Shown in pieces: positions 10,201 to 22,200 of a DNA stretch of 64,000 bases. The first letter of the stretch is position 1. Each line of letters starts with the position of its first letter. The stretch is from Ovis canadensis (Eukaryota; Chordata; Mammalia; Artiodactyla; Bovidae): positions 50,576,001 through 50,640,000 of the forward strand of contig NC_091249.1 in NCBI RefSeq assembly GCF_042477335.2, read 5' to 3'. The notes under the pieces were generated by a model. That model did no database searches. It was not told where the DNA came from and saw nothing but the letters and a program-made list of their open reading frames with translations. The position numbers and the translations under genes were made by a program.

Positions 10201-13200
10201 TCAGGTGTAAAGAATCTGCCAATGCAGGAGCCACAGGAGAGTCAGGTTGGATCCCTAGGTGGGAAAGAGCCCCTGAAGGAGGAAATGGCAACCCACTCCA
10301 GTATTCTTGCCCGGAGAATCCCATGGACAGAGGAGCCTGCCAGGCTATAGTCCATGGTGTCGCAAAGAGTTGGACACGACTGAGCACTGTTAGTTTTATT
10401 CACCCAATAACACACAGCCCCAGATGGCCTCACTTTATAATACATTTACTTGTCCATCGTCTGTCTCCTCTATCAGAACGTCACATTTGTGACAGCAGGG
10501 ATTGGCCTGCCCTGTTCCCTGCTGTGTCCCCAGCACCCAGCACAGTGCCTGGCACAGAGCAGTGAACAGTCCTGAGATGGGCAAGATGGGCTTAGCTAAG
10601 GTCGTGCAGTGATGGGAAGCTCAGACTTGGGGGCCAGACGATCTGGGGTCAGATCCCATCTCTACTGCCTGCTCCATGTGTGTCACTCAACCTTGCCTGA
10701 CCTCAGTTTTCTCATCTGAAATGAAGATGATACTAAAACTGCCTCTAAGAGCTGGGGTGAGGATTTGATGCAACAGTACTTGTAAGAAATTTACAAGAGT
10801 GCCCTGCAGGGAGTGATGGCTCAGTAAATGATAGCTAGAATTATTATTATTATTCATTGTCATCTTATAGGGGACAGGAACTGGGGCCAGGAGAGAGGGC
10901 ACAGTGTAGTGGCTGAACCTGGGCCGGAGTCCAGGCCTCCTCTGACTTCCAGGCCGGGCTCTGCCCAGCTCTCCAGGCTGCCTGCCAGGGTAGGGGACTC
11001 CAAGCATGGCAGGCTGAGAGCTCAGCCCAGACAGGCTGGGCGTCCCTCTGTTCTCGAAGAGCCAGAGCTTTTTTACAACCCAGCCCGTCTCTCGGCACTC
11101 CCACTCCGGCGCTCTGTCGGCCGGTGCATTCCTGTCTCCACCCATCCCACATCCACTCTGTCCCGCCTTTGTCTCTTGCTTTCGGCCTGCAATTGTCTCC
11201 CCTCCTTCCTCCAGCTGATGAAATGTTCCATCCCACGAGTTACTAGCTCAGAAGTCACCAGCTCTGGGCTATTTCCAAACCCTCAACCCTCAAGCAGATC
11301 TCACAGCCCTTCCTCTCTTCTACCAAGTGTGTCTCCTGGCTGGACTGCAAGATCCCTGTCAGCAGGGCAGAACCTTGTTTACAGCCCTATGAACCTGTCC
11401 CTCCTTTCACTGCTCTGTTGCTCGAGCACTCATCAAACTGTCATGAATCCCAGTGTTGGTTAATGTCTTCTCCCCACCCAACAGCGTCTGTCCAGTGGTG
11501 CCCACACAGCTGGTGCTTAACAAGCAGTGGCCATGTGGATGAAGATCCCCCCTGGGACCAGCATGTGCCAGTTCAGAGGAAGTGCTGGGTGTCTGTCCAG
11601 GGGGCTGTGGGCAGCAAGGTGAAGGAGCACGCAGATGGACGTAAGAGCTGCATCTCCCTGGGGAGAGAGAAGGGCAGGCCGAGGGTGGGGCAGTGCTGCC
11701 TGGCTCCTTGGATCAGACCCACCCTTGGGTGGGGCAGCTGGGGCACTGCCCTTATTCCTCCTTCCTGCCCAACATTATATTTCAATTCAGAGAGTCTCTC
11801 ATGACATCTCAAGGGGCCTTTCCAGGGCCCTAATCTCGACAACACAAGTTGATCACCGATGTAGGGTGAGCCCCACCCTGTCCAGTTCTGGGAAAAACCC
11901 TGTCCTGAGGCCAGGCTACCAGGACCTCTACCCAATCCTACAGAATGTCCCATCTGCAGACAAGTGCAGTTACTTTGGTGTCTATGTGTTTATCCAGGTG
12001 CTACATTTTATTTCTTCTTGGTACTCATGATATCTTAAAAGACTGGCTTCCTTAGTGGTTCAGACAGTAAAGAATCTATCTGCCTGCAATGCAGGAAACC
12101 TGGGTTTGATCTCTGGGTCAGGAAGATCCCCTTGAGAAGGGAATGGTGACCCACTCCAGTATTTCTTGCCTGGGAAATCCCATGGACAGAGGAACCTGAT
12201 GAGCTATAGTCCTTGGGTTGCAAAGAGTTGAACATGACTAAGCAACTAACTTTCCGACTTTCATTACTATCTGCCCCCCACCCCTCCCCAGTAAATGAGT
12301 TCCATGCAGAACCTAGGACAAGGAGGGCCTGGCTGTAAGAGGAGCTCAAGAACATCTCTTGAATGAATTAACATATGTTCATGCTTGGGAACAGAGATGA
12401 ACAAGTTGGCCCATCATCCAGGAGCTTGGCAGAGGGAGTTTCTCACAAATGAAGACCATGACTTGGGGTACGTGCATAACATGGGTCATGAAAAGAGGGG
12501 GGACAAGGGAGGGCATGACCTTTCTAGCCTAGGAGCAGAGTAGGCTGGGAAGAGACAGGGGAAGGGCATTTCAGACCAAGGATTGGCAGCGTAAGGACCA
12601 CGTGAGGCTGGTGCCTTTGGGAAAATGTGAGTGCAGACATGCTGCCACGTGTGGATGAGATGGGTTGAGAGAGGTGGGCTGGAGGGTCAGAAGGCATTCC
12701 ATGGTGTCCTTCAGGACTCACCATCTCCTTTAGAAGTGTGTGCGTGCTCAGTCGTGGCCGACTCTTTGCAACCCCATGGACGGTAGCCTGACAGGCTCCT
12801 CTATCCATGGAATTTTCCAGGCAAGAATACTCAAGTGGGTTGCCATTTCCTACTCCAGGGGATCTTCCCAACCCAGGGGTTGAACCAGCATCTTCTGTGT
12901 CTCCTGCATTGGCAGGCAGGTTCTTCACCACTGAGACACCTGGGAAGCCCCACCATCTCCTTCAAGACTGCCCTAAAATTAAGACTCACAGGTTAGAGTG
13001 CTTAAAAACTTGCAAAGAACCTTCAGTTAAATGGTTCTCTTTGGCCTTCACAAACCTTCATGGTGGGTTTTATTATCTTTGTTTTACAGGTAGGAAAAAG
13101 TCTAGCTTCAAAGTCCCAAGGTCACCCAGCCAGCAACTGGCAGAGCCAGAATTCAAACTGAATTCCTGGGTGTAACACATAGCCAACAGGGGCCAAAGTC

Positions 13201-16200
13201 ACTTCTGTGTCACGTGATTTTTTCCTCCCTAACACGTCTAGCATCCCAAGATTAGAGACCGTGCCCTGTCCTCCCACTCCCAAGGCCCACTCCCTGTCTC
13301 TCTCACACTTGCCTTCATACCCTCTTGGCTCACTTAGTGGCTAGCTCAGGGATAAGAAGCTTCTAAGGCTACAGAGGACTCTTCTCAACAGAACTGTGGG
13401 GACAGCAAGGGAGGGCTTCTCATCCCCATTTTACAAATGACAAATGCAGCTCAAAGCAGCGACTAGTCCAAGGTCGTCCAGCTAGGAAAAAACAGAAATG
13501 AAGCCCAGATTGTCTGACTCCATCCAGACTTCACCACAGCGCCTCAGTCTGGGTCGGAAAGATCTCCTGGAGAAGGGCATGGCAACCTCCTCCAGTATTC
13601 TTCCCTAGAAAATCCACATGGACAGAGGAGCCTGGTGGGCTACAGTCCATGGGGTCACAAAGGGCCGTACACAACTGAGTGACTGATACTTGCATTTCGA
13701 TGTATAATAAGAACTCAGACTCCTAGCTCTTGAGACCAGCCCCACACCTGAGCCCCTGCTGTCCTGCACTCGAGCTCTTTGAGAACCAGCAGCCATTGGA
13801 TTTGCCTCTACGTCCAAGGCCTTGAGCACAGCGCATGGCACTCAGAATGTGAGCTGACTAAATGAAGGGATGAGGGGCTGCCTACAAAGCGATGTGGAGG
13901 GCATGGGGAGAGCCTGGGACACAGCATCAGAGGGACTTGGGCTTCAAGTCCCCTCCTGCCACTCACTGGAGGTGCGACTTTAAGAAGTTCCCTCCTTGTT
14001 CTCCTTAGGTGTCGTCACCTGTCAAATGTTGTCACCTGTCAAATGGGAGTGACAACATCCCACTCCAGGTGTGAAGTGGGGCCTGAATGTGATAACTGCC
14101 CTGCAACCACTGTAGCCCGTAGTCTGGGACGGCTCAACCCCGGCTGCAGGGATGTTTGGAGCCCCTTCCAAGCTCGAAAGGGAAGGCATCTGGGAATGGC
14201 TGGGACCAAAAGGCAGGAGGCTACAATCAGGGCTGGGCTTGTGTCGGCCTGGCTCTCTGGTGGCACTCCTCTCCCAAGGGACCCCTCCACTGGACACTGG
14301 AGACCACCACGAGGGCTTCCGGAGGCCAGGCTGGCCCAGCACGTGCTGTGACACCATGGGGAGCCACAAGGATGAGGCATGGCTGATCCTGGGGATTGAC
14401 CAGCTAAAGCTAAGCTGAGCTGAGCTGTCGATTCCTCTAAGTAGCTCAGTGGGGGTGATGGCCACGTGGGTGGGGGAAGGAAGCGAGCTTGTGTAGGAGG
14501 AGGGAGTCCGGCCGGGGCCTTCTCTCCCTGCCCCTGGCAGCAGCAGAAAGAATTAGAATAGGTTTGGGCAGGCTTATCCTTAGGCCTTGTTGGGGATCAG
14601 GTTCATAGCTGGACCCTGCAGTGGCTCATGTGCATGTTGCGTGCCAAGTCGCTTCAGTCGTATCAGATTCTTTCCAACCGTATGGACTCCTCTGTCCAGG
14701 GACACTCCAGGCAAGAACACTGCAGTGGGTTGTCATGCCCTCCTCCAGGGGATCTTCTGACCCAGGGATCAAACCCACGTCTCCTGTGGCTCCTGCACTG
14801 CTGCAGATTCGTTACAGCTGAGCCACGAGGGAAGCTCCCAGCGGCCCACAGGCTTCCAGAAAAGATCAAGTAAGGTAGCAGGAAAGTTCCGTCCAGGATC
14901 CTTGAAAGTCAGACCCTGCTCTGTGCTCCATCCTAAAAGAAATCTGCAGGGGCTTCCCACCTTCAAGCTGGCCCTTGTGGCCTGCCTGGTCCAGCAACAA
15001 GGGGGTGGAGCAAAGGGCACCAGATCAGGAGATTTAGATGAACTTAGCAGCAGCAGCAGAGGGCTTCCCAGGTGGTGCTAGTGGTAAAGAACCTGCCTGC
15101 CAAAGCAGGAGATGTAAGAGACGCGGGTTCGATCCTTGGGTCGGAAAGATCCTCTGGAGAAGGACATGGCAACCCACTCGAGTACTCTTACCTGGAGAAC
15201 TCCTGGTGGGCTACAGTCCATGGGGTCGCAAAGAGTTGGACACAACTGAAGCGACTTAGCACACACTACATGCATACAGATGAACCTGAAATTGGCCACT
15301 AAGCTTCTGAGTGACTTGCCTCATCTGTGACCCCCTTCCCTGCCTGCAAGGATGCTAGTGTGGCACAGTTGTGAAGTAAAAGTTGCTCAGTCGTGTTCAA
15401 CTCCTTGCGACCCCAAGGACTATACAGACCATGGAATTCTCCAGGCCAGAATGCTGGAGTGGGTAGCCATTCCCTTCTCCAGGGGATCTTCCTAACTCAG
15501 GGATTGAACCCAGGTCTACTGCAAATGATTCACAAATAAACATACCTGGGGTTATTCTTGGTAGCAGTGAGAAAAAAATTCCCACTGAGATTGGGGAGGA
15601 GGCCTAGGGTTTCTCAGATTCGTTCAATACAAAGTGAGGCCAGGGGGCAGGACGGGAGAAGGCCTCCTGTGCTAATGTGTAGAAAAGGAAAATTATCTTG
15701 CCCCTGGTGTTCTAGGTACTATGGTCCCAAGTATATCTCCAGCTCCAGGGCCACTTTAGGACACAGACCTTTTGGGTCAAGCCAAGTCCTTCGGAGTATG
15801 TGCAGGGCAGGGGCAATTCTGAGTCTCTATGCCTTGCCAAACTGGACAGGCATCAGTGTTGCTTATTTGGAGTTCTCAGGCAGGCCCAAGGAAACACAAA
15901 GCTCTTAAAGTCCTAGAGACTAACTTTTCTAGCTTGCCGGTAGTTGAGTAATTTTCCAGAAATGGGACTTGGCCAGTTGCCCTGTGTAAGGTACCAGCCC
16001 ATCCCTCTTACATAAGAAACTATTGTTTGTTCTCCCTGAGGATTTAGGAGGCCAGCTCCTCCACGAGGCAGAGTTCAGGAGATCCTGCAGCAGTCAAGGG
16101 TCTTTGACCCCGTCCAGTGGGATTTAAAGTTCATCTGGTGAAGACTGTTGCATCTGTGGGGTCCTGAGGCTACTACTTATATTCCAAATTCTTTAAGTAC

Positions 16201-19200
16201 TTTTAATATGATCTGTATATGTAGGAAAGGAGGGGGCTTAGGTGAGTGTGGAGAGAAAATTTTAACTAGAAATATCTTTGATGTGCTTAGCCGCTCAGTC
16301 GTGTCCTACTCTTTACGACCTCATAGCCCGCCAGGCTCCTCTGTCCATGGGGATTCTCCAGGCAAGAATACTGGAGTGGGTAGCCATGCCCTCCTCCAGG
16401 GGATCTTCCCAACCCAGGGATCGAATCCAGGTCTCCCGAATTGCAGGCAGATTCTTTATGGTGTGAGCCACTAGGGAAACCCAAGAATACTGGAGTGGGT
16501 GTTTACTAGCTGTGTTTTTTTGGGTGGTGGTGGCAGGGCAGGGCGGGGAATGTGAGAAAGAGAGTGTGTGTGTTATAGGATCATTACAAAGAATTTTAAA
16601 ACAACTCAGTGAAAGTGAAAGCTTTTCCTTACCCTCCCTTCTCCCACAAACTTGGGGTTAACCACTGCTAACAGTTGGTACACATCCTTTCAGATCTTCA
16701 TGCAAACGTATTTCTAAAATAAAAAACAGGACCATACTGTGCATATTACTCTGCAAGCTGCTTTTCCATTTATTATATTATGGGCATCTTTTCATGTCCA
16801 TACAGAAAGCTATGACTGCTCTTTGTAACAACTGCATGGTTTTCCAATTTACCTACCCAGGTCCTCAAGAGTGGGCACTTAGGTTATTTCCAATTTGTCT
16901 GCTACTATAAATAATTGTATAAAGAATCTGAGTGTCTCTGTCCAGCTATCTCTTTAGGAAAATCCTGAGAAGTGAAATCTCTTTTAACTGGGTCCCACCC
17001 AGTGAAAATGCTCAGACATGGCTGACCACTGGGTTCAGCCTCCCATCAGTGGCAAACACGTGCAGGGCCCTGTGTTTCTTTTAGTCCATGCCGCTGTAAG
17101 CTACTTTCTTTCTCCCTCTGCAAGCTCGACATTACCATGGGCAAGCTGAGGCCATACCCCATCGATCCCTATCTGTGTGGTTCTTATTCTTCATCCCCTT
17201 CTCCTATACAACCAAAAAAAAAAAAAAAGTTTCAAAACTTTCTTAATGTTCCCATCCCAGTGAACAGAACTTGAAGCCCTCTTTCTATCCATGATGGGGG
17301 CCAAAAAGTTACTGAGACCCAGGCTGTCAGTCCCTCCTGCTTCAAGGACAGAATCTTGCTTACCTGAAACACATCTCCATTGACCGTGGTCCCCATGTCC
17401 TCAGAACCTGATAGAAAGAGAACAAAAAGACAGCATTACTCATGGCTCAGCTTATAATAAGCAGGGTCCTACATTAGCGACCAAGGCAACCTCTGTATAT
17501 ATCCATGTATGTGTACTGAGTTCCACATATGCAGACATCATGTACGCATAAATAACCTGGGTTCAGACCTTGACTGTTCACAAAGCCTTCTCATAGCTTT
17601 TATCACATCTAATTTTCACCATAGCCTTGTGCTGAAAGGCACAAGGTGTGTTATCAACCCATTTTACAGATTCTCAAACTGAGGCCCAGAGCGGCTACGT
17701 GATTACCCAAGGTCGCTAGCCAGCAATAGCTCTCACTTACCTGAAATTAATTTCCCCTCAGCCACAGTTAGGAATGGCCTGATTACCTATGGAGTCTATG
17801 CCCAGTGAGCCAGCAGAGGAGCTGGAGGCTCAGGGAGGGTCTGCGAGGGCTCAGGAAGAAGGGACTGCGCGTCGCCGCTTGTCCCTGAGGTGCCTTGAGC
17901 AACGGCTTCACCTGGGAGAGCAGGAATTAGCCCCTACCAGGCAGCACCTGGCCTGTTTTTCCTCCTCCTGCCCCTCCCAGAAGGATTTGCTGCAGCCCTC
18001 ACCTCAACAATGACTCCTCCTGGTCCCTTGCCCTGACACCTGATTAGTCACAAATTCCCATGACTTCTGCTGCAGCAGGGACCCTCAAAGTTGGGGGTCC
18101 CTCTGCCCCCCGCCAGGCCCGCCTGCACAGCTACTTAGTCTGTCTGCCCCACTAGTGGCAGTGAGCACCTGGAGGGCACACCTGTGTCCAAATCCTCCCC
18201 ACCATCTTCCCCAGAGCCAGGTACCATACCTGCGACTTAGGAGGCACTCAGAAACTATTTGTTGAATAGCAAATTAATCAAAGCACTAAAGAAAGAAGGA
18301 CTAAATGGCTTTTGTCCACTCACAGGCCTCCCTGCCTCCATCTTCACTCTCTCCCAAACCTCTTTCAAACCAACCGCCATGGCTGATGAAAAGCATACAC
18401 TTACCTATGTAACTCTTCTAATTAAAATGAACAGGGTCTTCTCCTTCTTTGGGAACTTGATAGATGCCATTCCCTCTCCCTGGAAGGCTCTCCTGCTCCC
18501 TCAAGCCCTTCAGCCCCTGCTCAAAATAAGGCTTCCTTATTAGAAGCCTTCCCTGACCATCCCTGACATTTGTCCTCTGCACTGCTCTCCTCCCCCGTAC
18601 AGTATTTTGTCTGTATCACCTACCACAGCCTGATAAGTTCATTTTTGTATGTGCTAATTACCTATCTACTCCACTTGACAGCCCTCCAGGAAGGCAGGGA
18701 CTTTGTTTTGTCTATCACTGGGATCCAGCACCTAGAACAGTGCCTGACATATAACAGGGCCCCAATAAATATTTGTTGAATGAATACATTGAACCTCGGA
18801 CCATAACTCATGAGAACCTTTGCAATCTGGCCCTGCCCATTTTTCCTGCCTCACTTCCCACCAGTCCTTCCCACAAACCCTATTCTGGTTTCCGCCTTCC
18901 CCAAACACACTATGCCACATTCCATGCCTTTCTTCCTACTTCCCTCACCAAAGAATGCTCTTGGGGATCTAGTCATTCTCCAAAGCCCAGTTCACAAGTC
19001 ACCTCCTCTGGGAAGCCCTCCACTGCTTCCTCTTTTACCCTAAGCACTGATGGAAGGTCTCAACTACCATGGAGTATCCTCAAACACTGTATAGCACCCC
19101 CCACCCTCTTACATGATTACTGTGACCTCCCATGGGTCATGCATTCCCTTTATCAGGCTCTGTATTCCATTCAGCTAGCTCCTATGGGTGAGCAGTCAGT

Positions 19201-22200
19201 ATTGGCGAAGTGGAAGTTGAACTGATCTTTGGGGGCCTGCTGTTATCTGCAAGGCCTGAGGACTCTCAGAAACTGCAATGCCTCTTAGCCAGGAGCAGAG
19301 GGAGGCTGTATAAGACCATCCCAGATGGACAAGCACACTTCACCAGCCAGATAGAGCCGTGAGTCACAGTGACAGAGCTTTCAGCTTGGGGACTAAAGGG
19401 ATCCTTAACCCCATGGAAACAATACCCAGCAGATATAAATTATAATCAATTTTGTTTTCAAACAGTGATCGATTTTAACCAACAGTTATCAGCTGTCCTC
19501 CCTGCTCATTTAGATGGAGTTCCTCCTATACCGTGGCCTGGTCCCTAAATCAGTGGCTGCATCTTCTCCAGGGGCATTTCCTCTACCAGAGTGTGAAGTT
19601 ACCAGGGTCCATTCACAATGCCAGTCTGTGCACTTGGCATTTCTGGAGGGGAAGTTGTGCCCCCCCCCACACGCCACCCTGACCAGTCCCAGTCTCAGAC
19701 CCCTCAACCGCAGGAGCAGCCAGGGGCCCACCCTGTCCTTTAGGAAGTCTCTGCAACCCAGTCTCTCCATCCCATGGGTGCTGCCCTTTGGAAATGAGGC
19801 TTCAGCCTCTTTGGGAATCCACACACGCCCACACATGAAATTATGAGTCTCTGTCCTCACAGTGCTTTCTGACCAGCCCACGGCACGTTAATAATCGCGT
19901 GCCCACAGTCCAAAGCCGGCAGAACAGGAGTGAAGCAGATAGGAGTCCCAGGCATGAGCCGTGGTTGAGACTTCCCTCAGATCCCTAATCCCCTTTTGGG
20001 GCAGGGACAGATGGGGTCCAGAATATTCCTGGGAGCTTACTGAGTCACATCAGGGGGAAATGGGCTTGCCCAGGAAGTGACTGGGCAAGTCCAGGGCAGA
20101 GCCAGGTGGGGCACACAGAAATCTGGGTGTGAAAATGTAAACCTCCTGGGCCCTACCCAAGCTGATGAATGGAAACGAAGTATCCATTGCTCAGGCTGGC
20201 CGCAACTCCAGCCCCAGAGGAGGGACTCAAAGAAGCTCAGACCCAGGCCTACTCTAAATGGTTTCCCCTGATGTACATGCATGCCTGTGAGCTCAGTCGA
20301 GTCCAACTCTGTGCGACCCTGTGGACTGTAGCCCACCAGACTCCTCTGTCCATGGGATTCTCCAGGCAAGAATCCTGGAGCGGGTTGCCACGTACTCCTC
20401 CGGGGGATCTTCCCAACCTAGGGATTGAACCAGCATCTCCTGCATTGCAGGAAGATTCTTTACCACTGAGCCATCAGGGAACCACCCCCTGTCCCCAAAG
20501 TCAGGGCACTCAGCACAAGGGCATCATTTAAGAGACAAGACTCAGAAGTGATGAGTGGTGCTGGCTGCAGGAGCTTCCGTCCAGCTCCCAGCAGCCTAAG
20601 GCACATTTTCTGCAACTTATTCAGGCTTCTGGCAGTTATCTCTGGGGGATTACTTACTCATCACCATCTAGACCTAGGAGGGTCAGATCAATTCTATCCT
20701 ATCTGGCCACCTATTGAGCTGCATCCCATAACTCCTCTCAGATCCCTGTGCTCTACTCAGCAGGGTAGCTGAACATTTGCAGCTTTAGTGGTTGTGAGTC
20801 CGGGAGACCCCCAGAGGGCCATGTCCCTGCTGCTTTCCCTGCCACCTCTGGTCTGGGGCCAACCTGTACCACCCCTGCTGGAGAGGGAACCTCCCATCCA
20901 GGCCATAAATCCCTGGAGTCCCACCATCCTAGGAGAGGTCACAGCCTATTCAAACCCCAGCCACATCTGCAGCCCTCTGCCTGACTTCTCCCTGCTTCTC
21001 TCTTAGATGGTTCTGACATGGGCTCTCCCAGCAGGGCCTCTCCCATGCCAACCTGACTGGGGAAGCTGGTAGTCTCAAGATGTGGGCCCATATTTTCCAG
21101 GAATTCCCTGGGGTGTGCCAAAGTGCTAGAAGCTGCTGCTCCTTCAGAAGACATCCACTGCTGACTTGGTTAGGTAGCAAAAGATCCTCCCACCTCCACA
21201 CCCCATCACCTCCCAGGGTGACTGCCACAGCATTTGAAAGAATGTGGAGCCCAGAGTTGAGAGGCCTGAGACCTAGTCCCAGATCTGTCACTCACGGCTG
21301 TGTGACTTTGGGCAAGACCCTCAGGCTCTCTGGGCTTCCTGTTTCTTACATGTGACAAAGGGCTTGTTACATTTCTCACACGAAGAGGATACAGAGATGC
21401 TTTGAGCCCCTCAAGCCACAGGAACTGTCTTATTCATATCTGTATCCCCACTGTGTCTGGCACACAGAAGGTGCTCAGTAAATGTTGAATACAAATATAA
21501 CTATAAGAAGCTTTACTTGTAAACATTTTTTTAAAAATATGTAAGCTAACACTTATTCTGACAGGCCCATAAACCCCCACTAAAATGACAACATTAACAG
21601 GAAACAAGGGCTGTTTGAGATGCACCCATGAAAATGATAGCTAGTTTCTAACTTTAAGAGATTGTTCTTTCAGGCAGAACTAGAGCAGGAACATTGTTGA
21701 TAAACATGCTATTGCAAGGACCAGGCCCCAAACCCCAAGCCTGAAGCTAACCCCAATAGCCTTGGACCACCTTTGCAAAACCACTAAGCTCCAAACCCAG
21801 GAGGGCAGGATCACATCTGACTGAAGCCCTCTGTGCCCCTGCCCCCATACTGGTGTCTGCCTCAGAGCCTGGCATATGGAAGACACTGCGGCCAGGGGGA
21901 GAGGATTCAGAGTCTGAGAGAAATGGTTCAGCCCTCACTCTGCCACTTACTAGTTCTTTCAGTAGTGTGCATTTTGAGCCCTGGTTCTGCCGTCTCTGAA
22001 ATGGGTGTATAATGCACAGGAAATGATGGAATGTTAAGTAAAGTGCCTAGAACAGTGGCCACAGGATGGCAGGTGATCCTCCAGGCAAGTCTGTAAGTTC
22101 TTAGAGCACCCAGTGCCTGCTGCTTTCCCAACTGAAGGAGGGAGCTAAGTCCAAGGGTCAGGGAGGTCTGAGGTCCTGTATACACCTGCAGGGCTCAGCC

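Noticed and set aside
10828-11463. 211-codon plus-strand frame in CLTB intron 2
   Set aside because: Begins in the (ATT)n tail of a MIR and continues into an L2-like relic; no coding evidence.
17789-18013. Short Glu/Gln-rich frame next to CLTB exon 2
   Set aside because: Looked exon-like at first, but it is on the opposite strand to CLTB, has no convincing splice sites and matches nothing I know.
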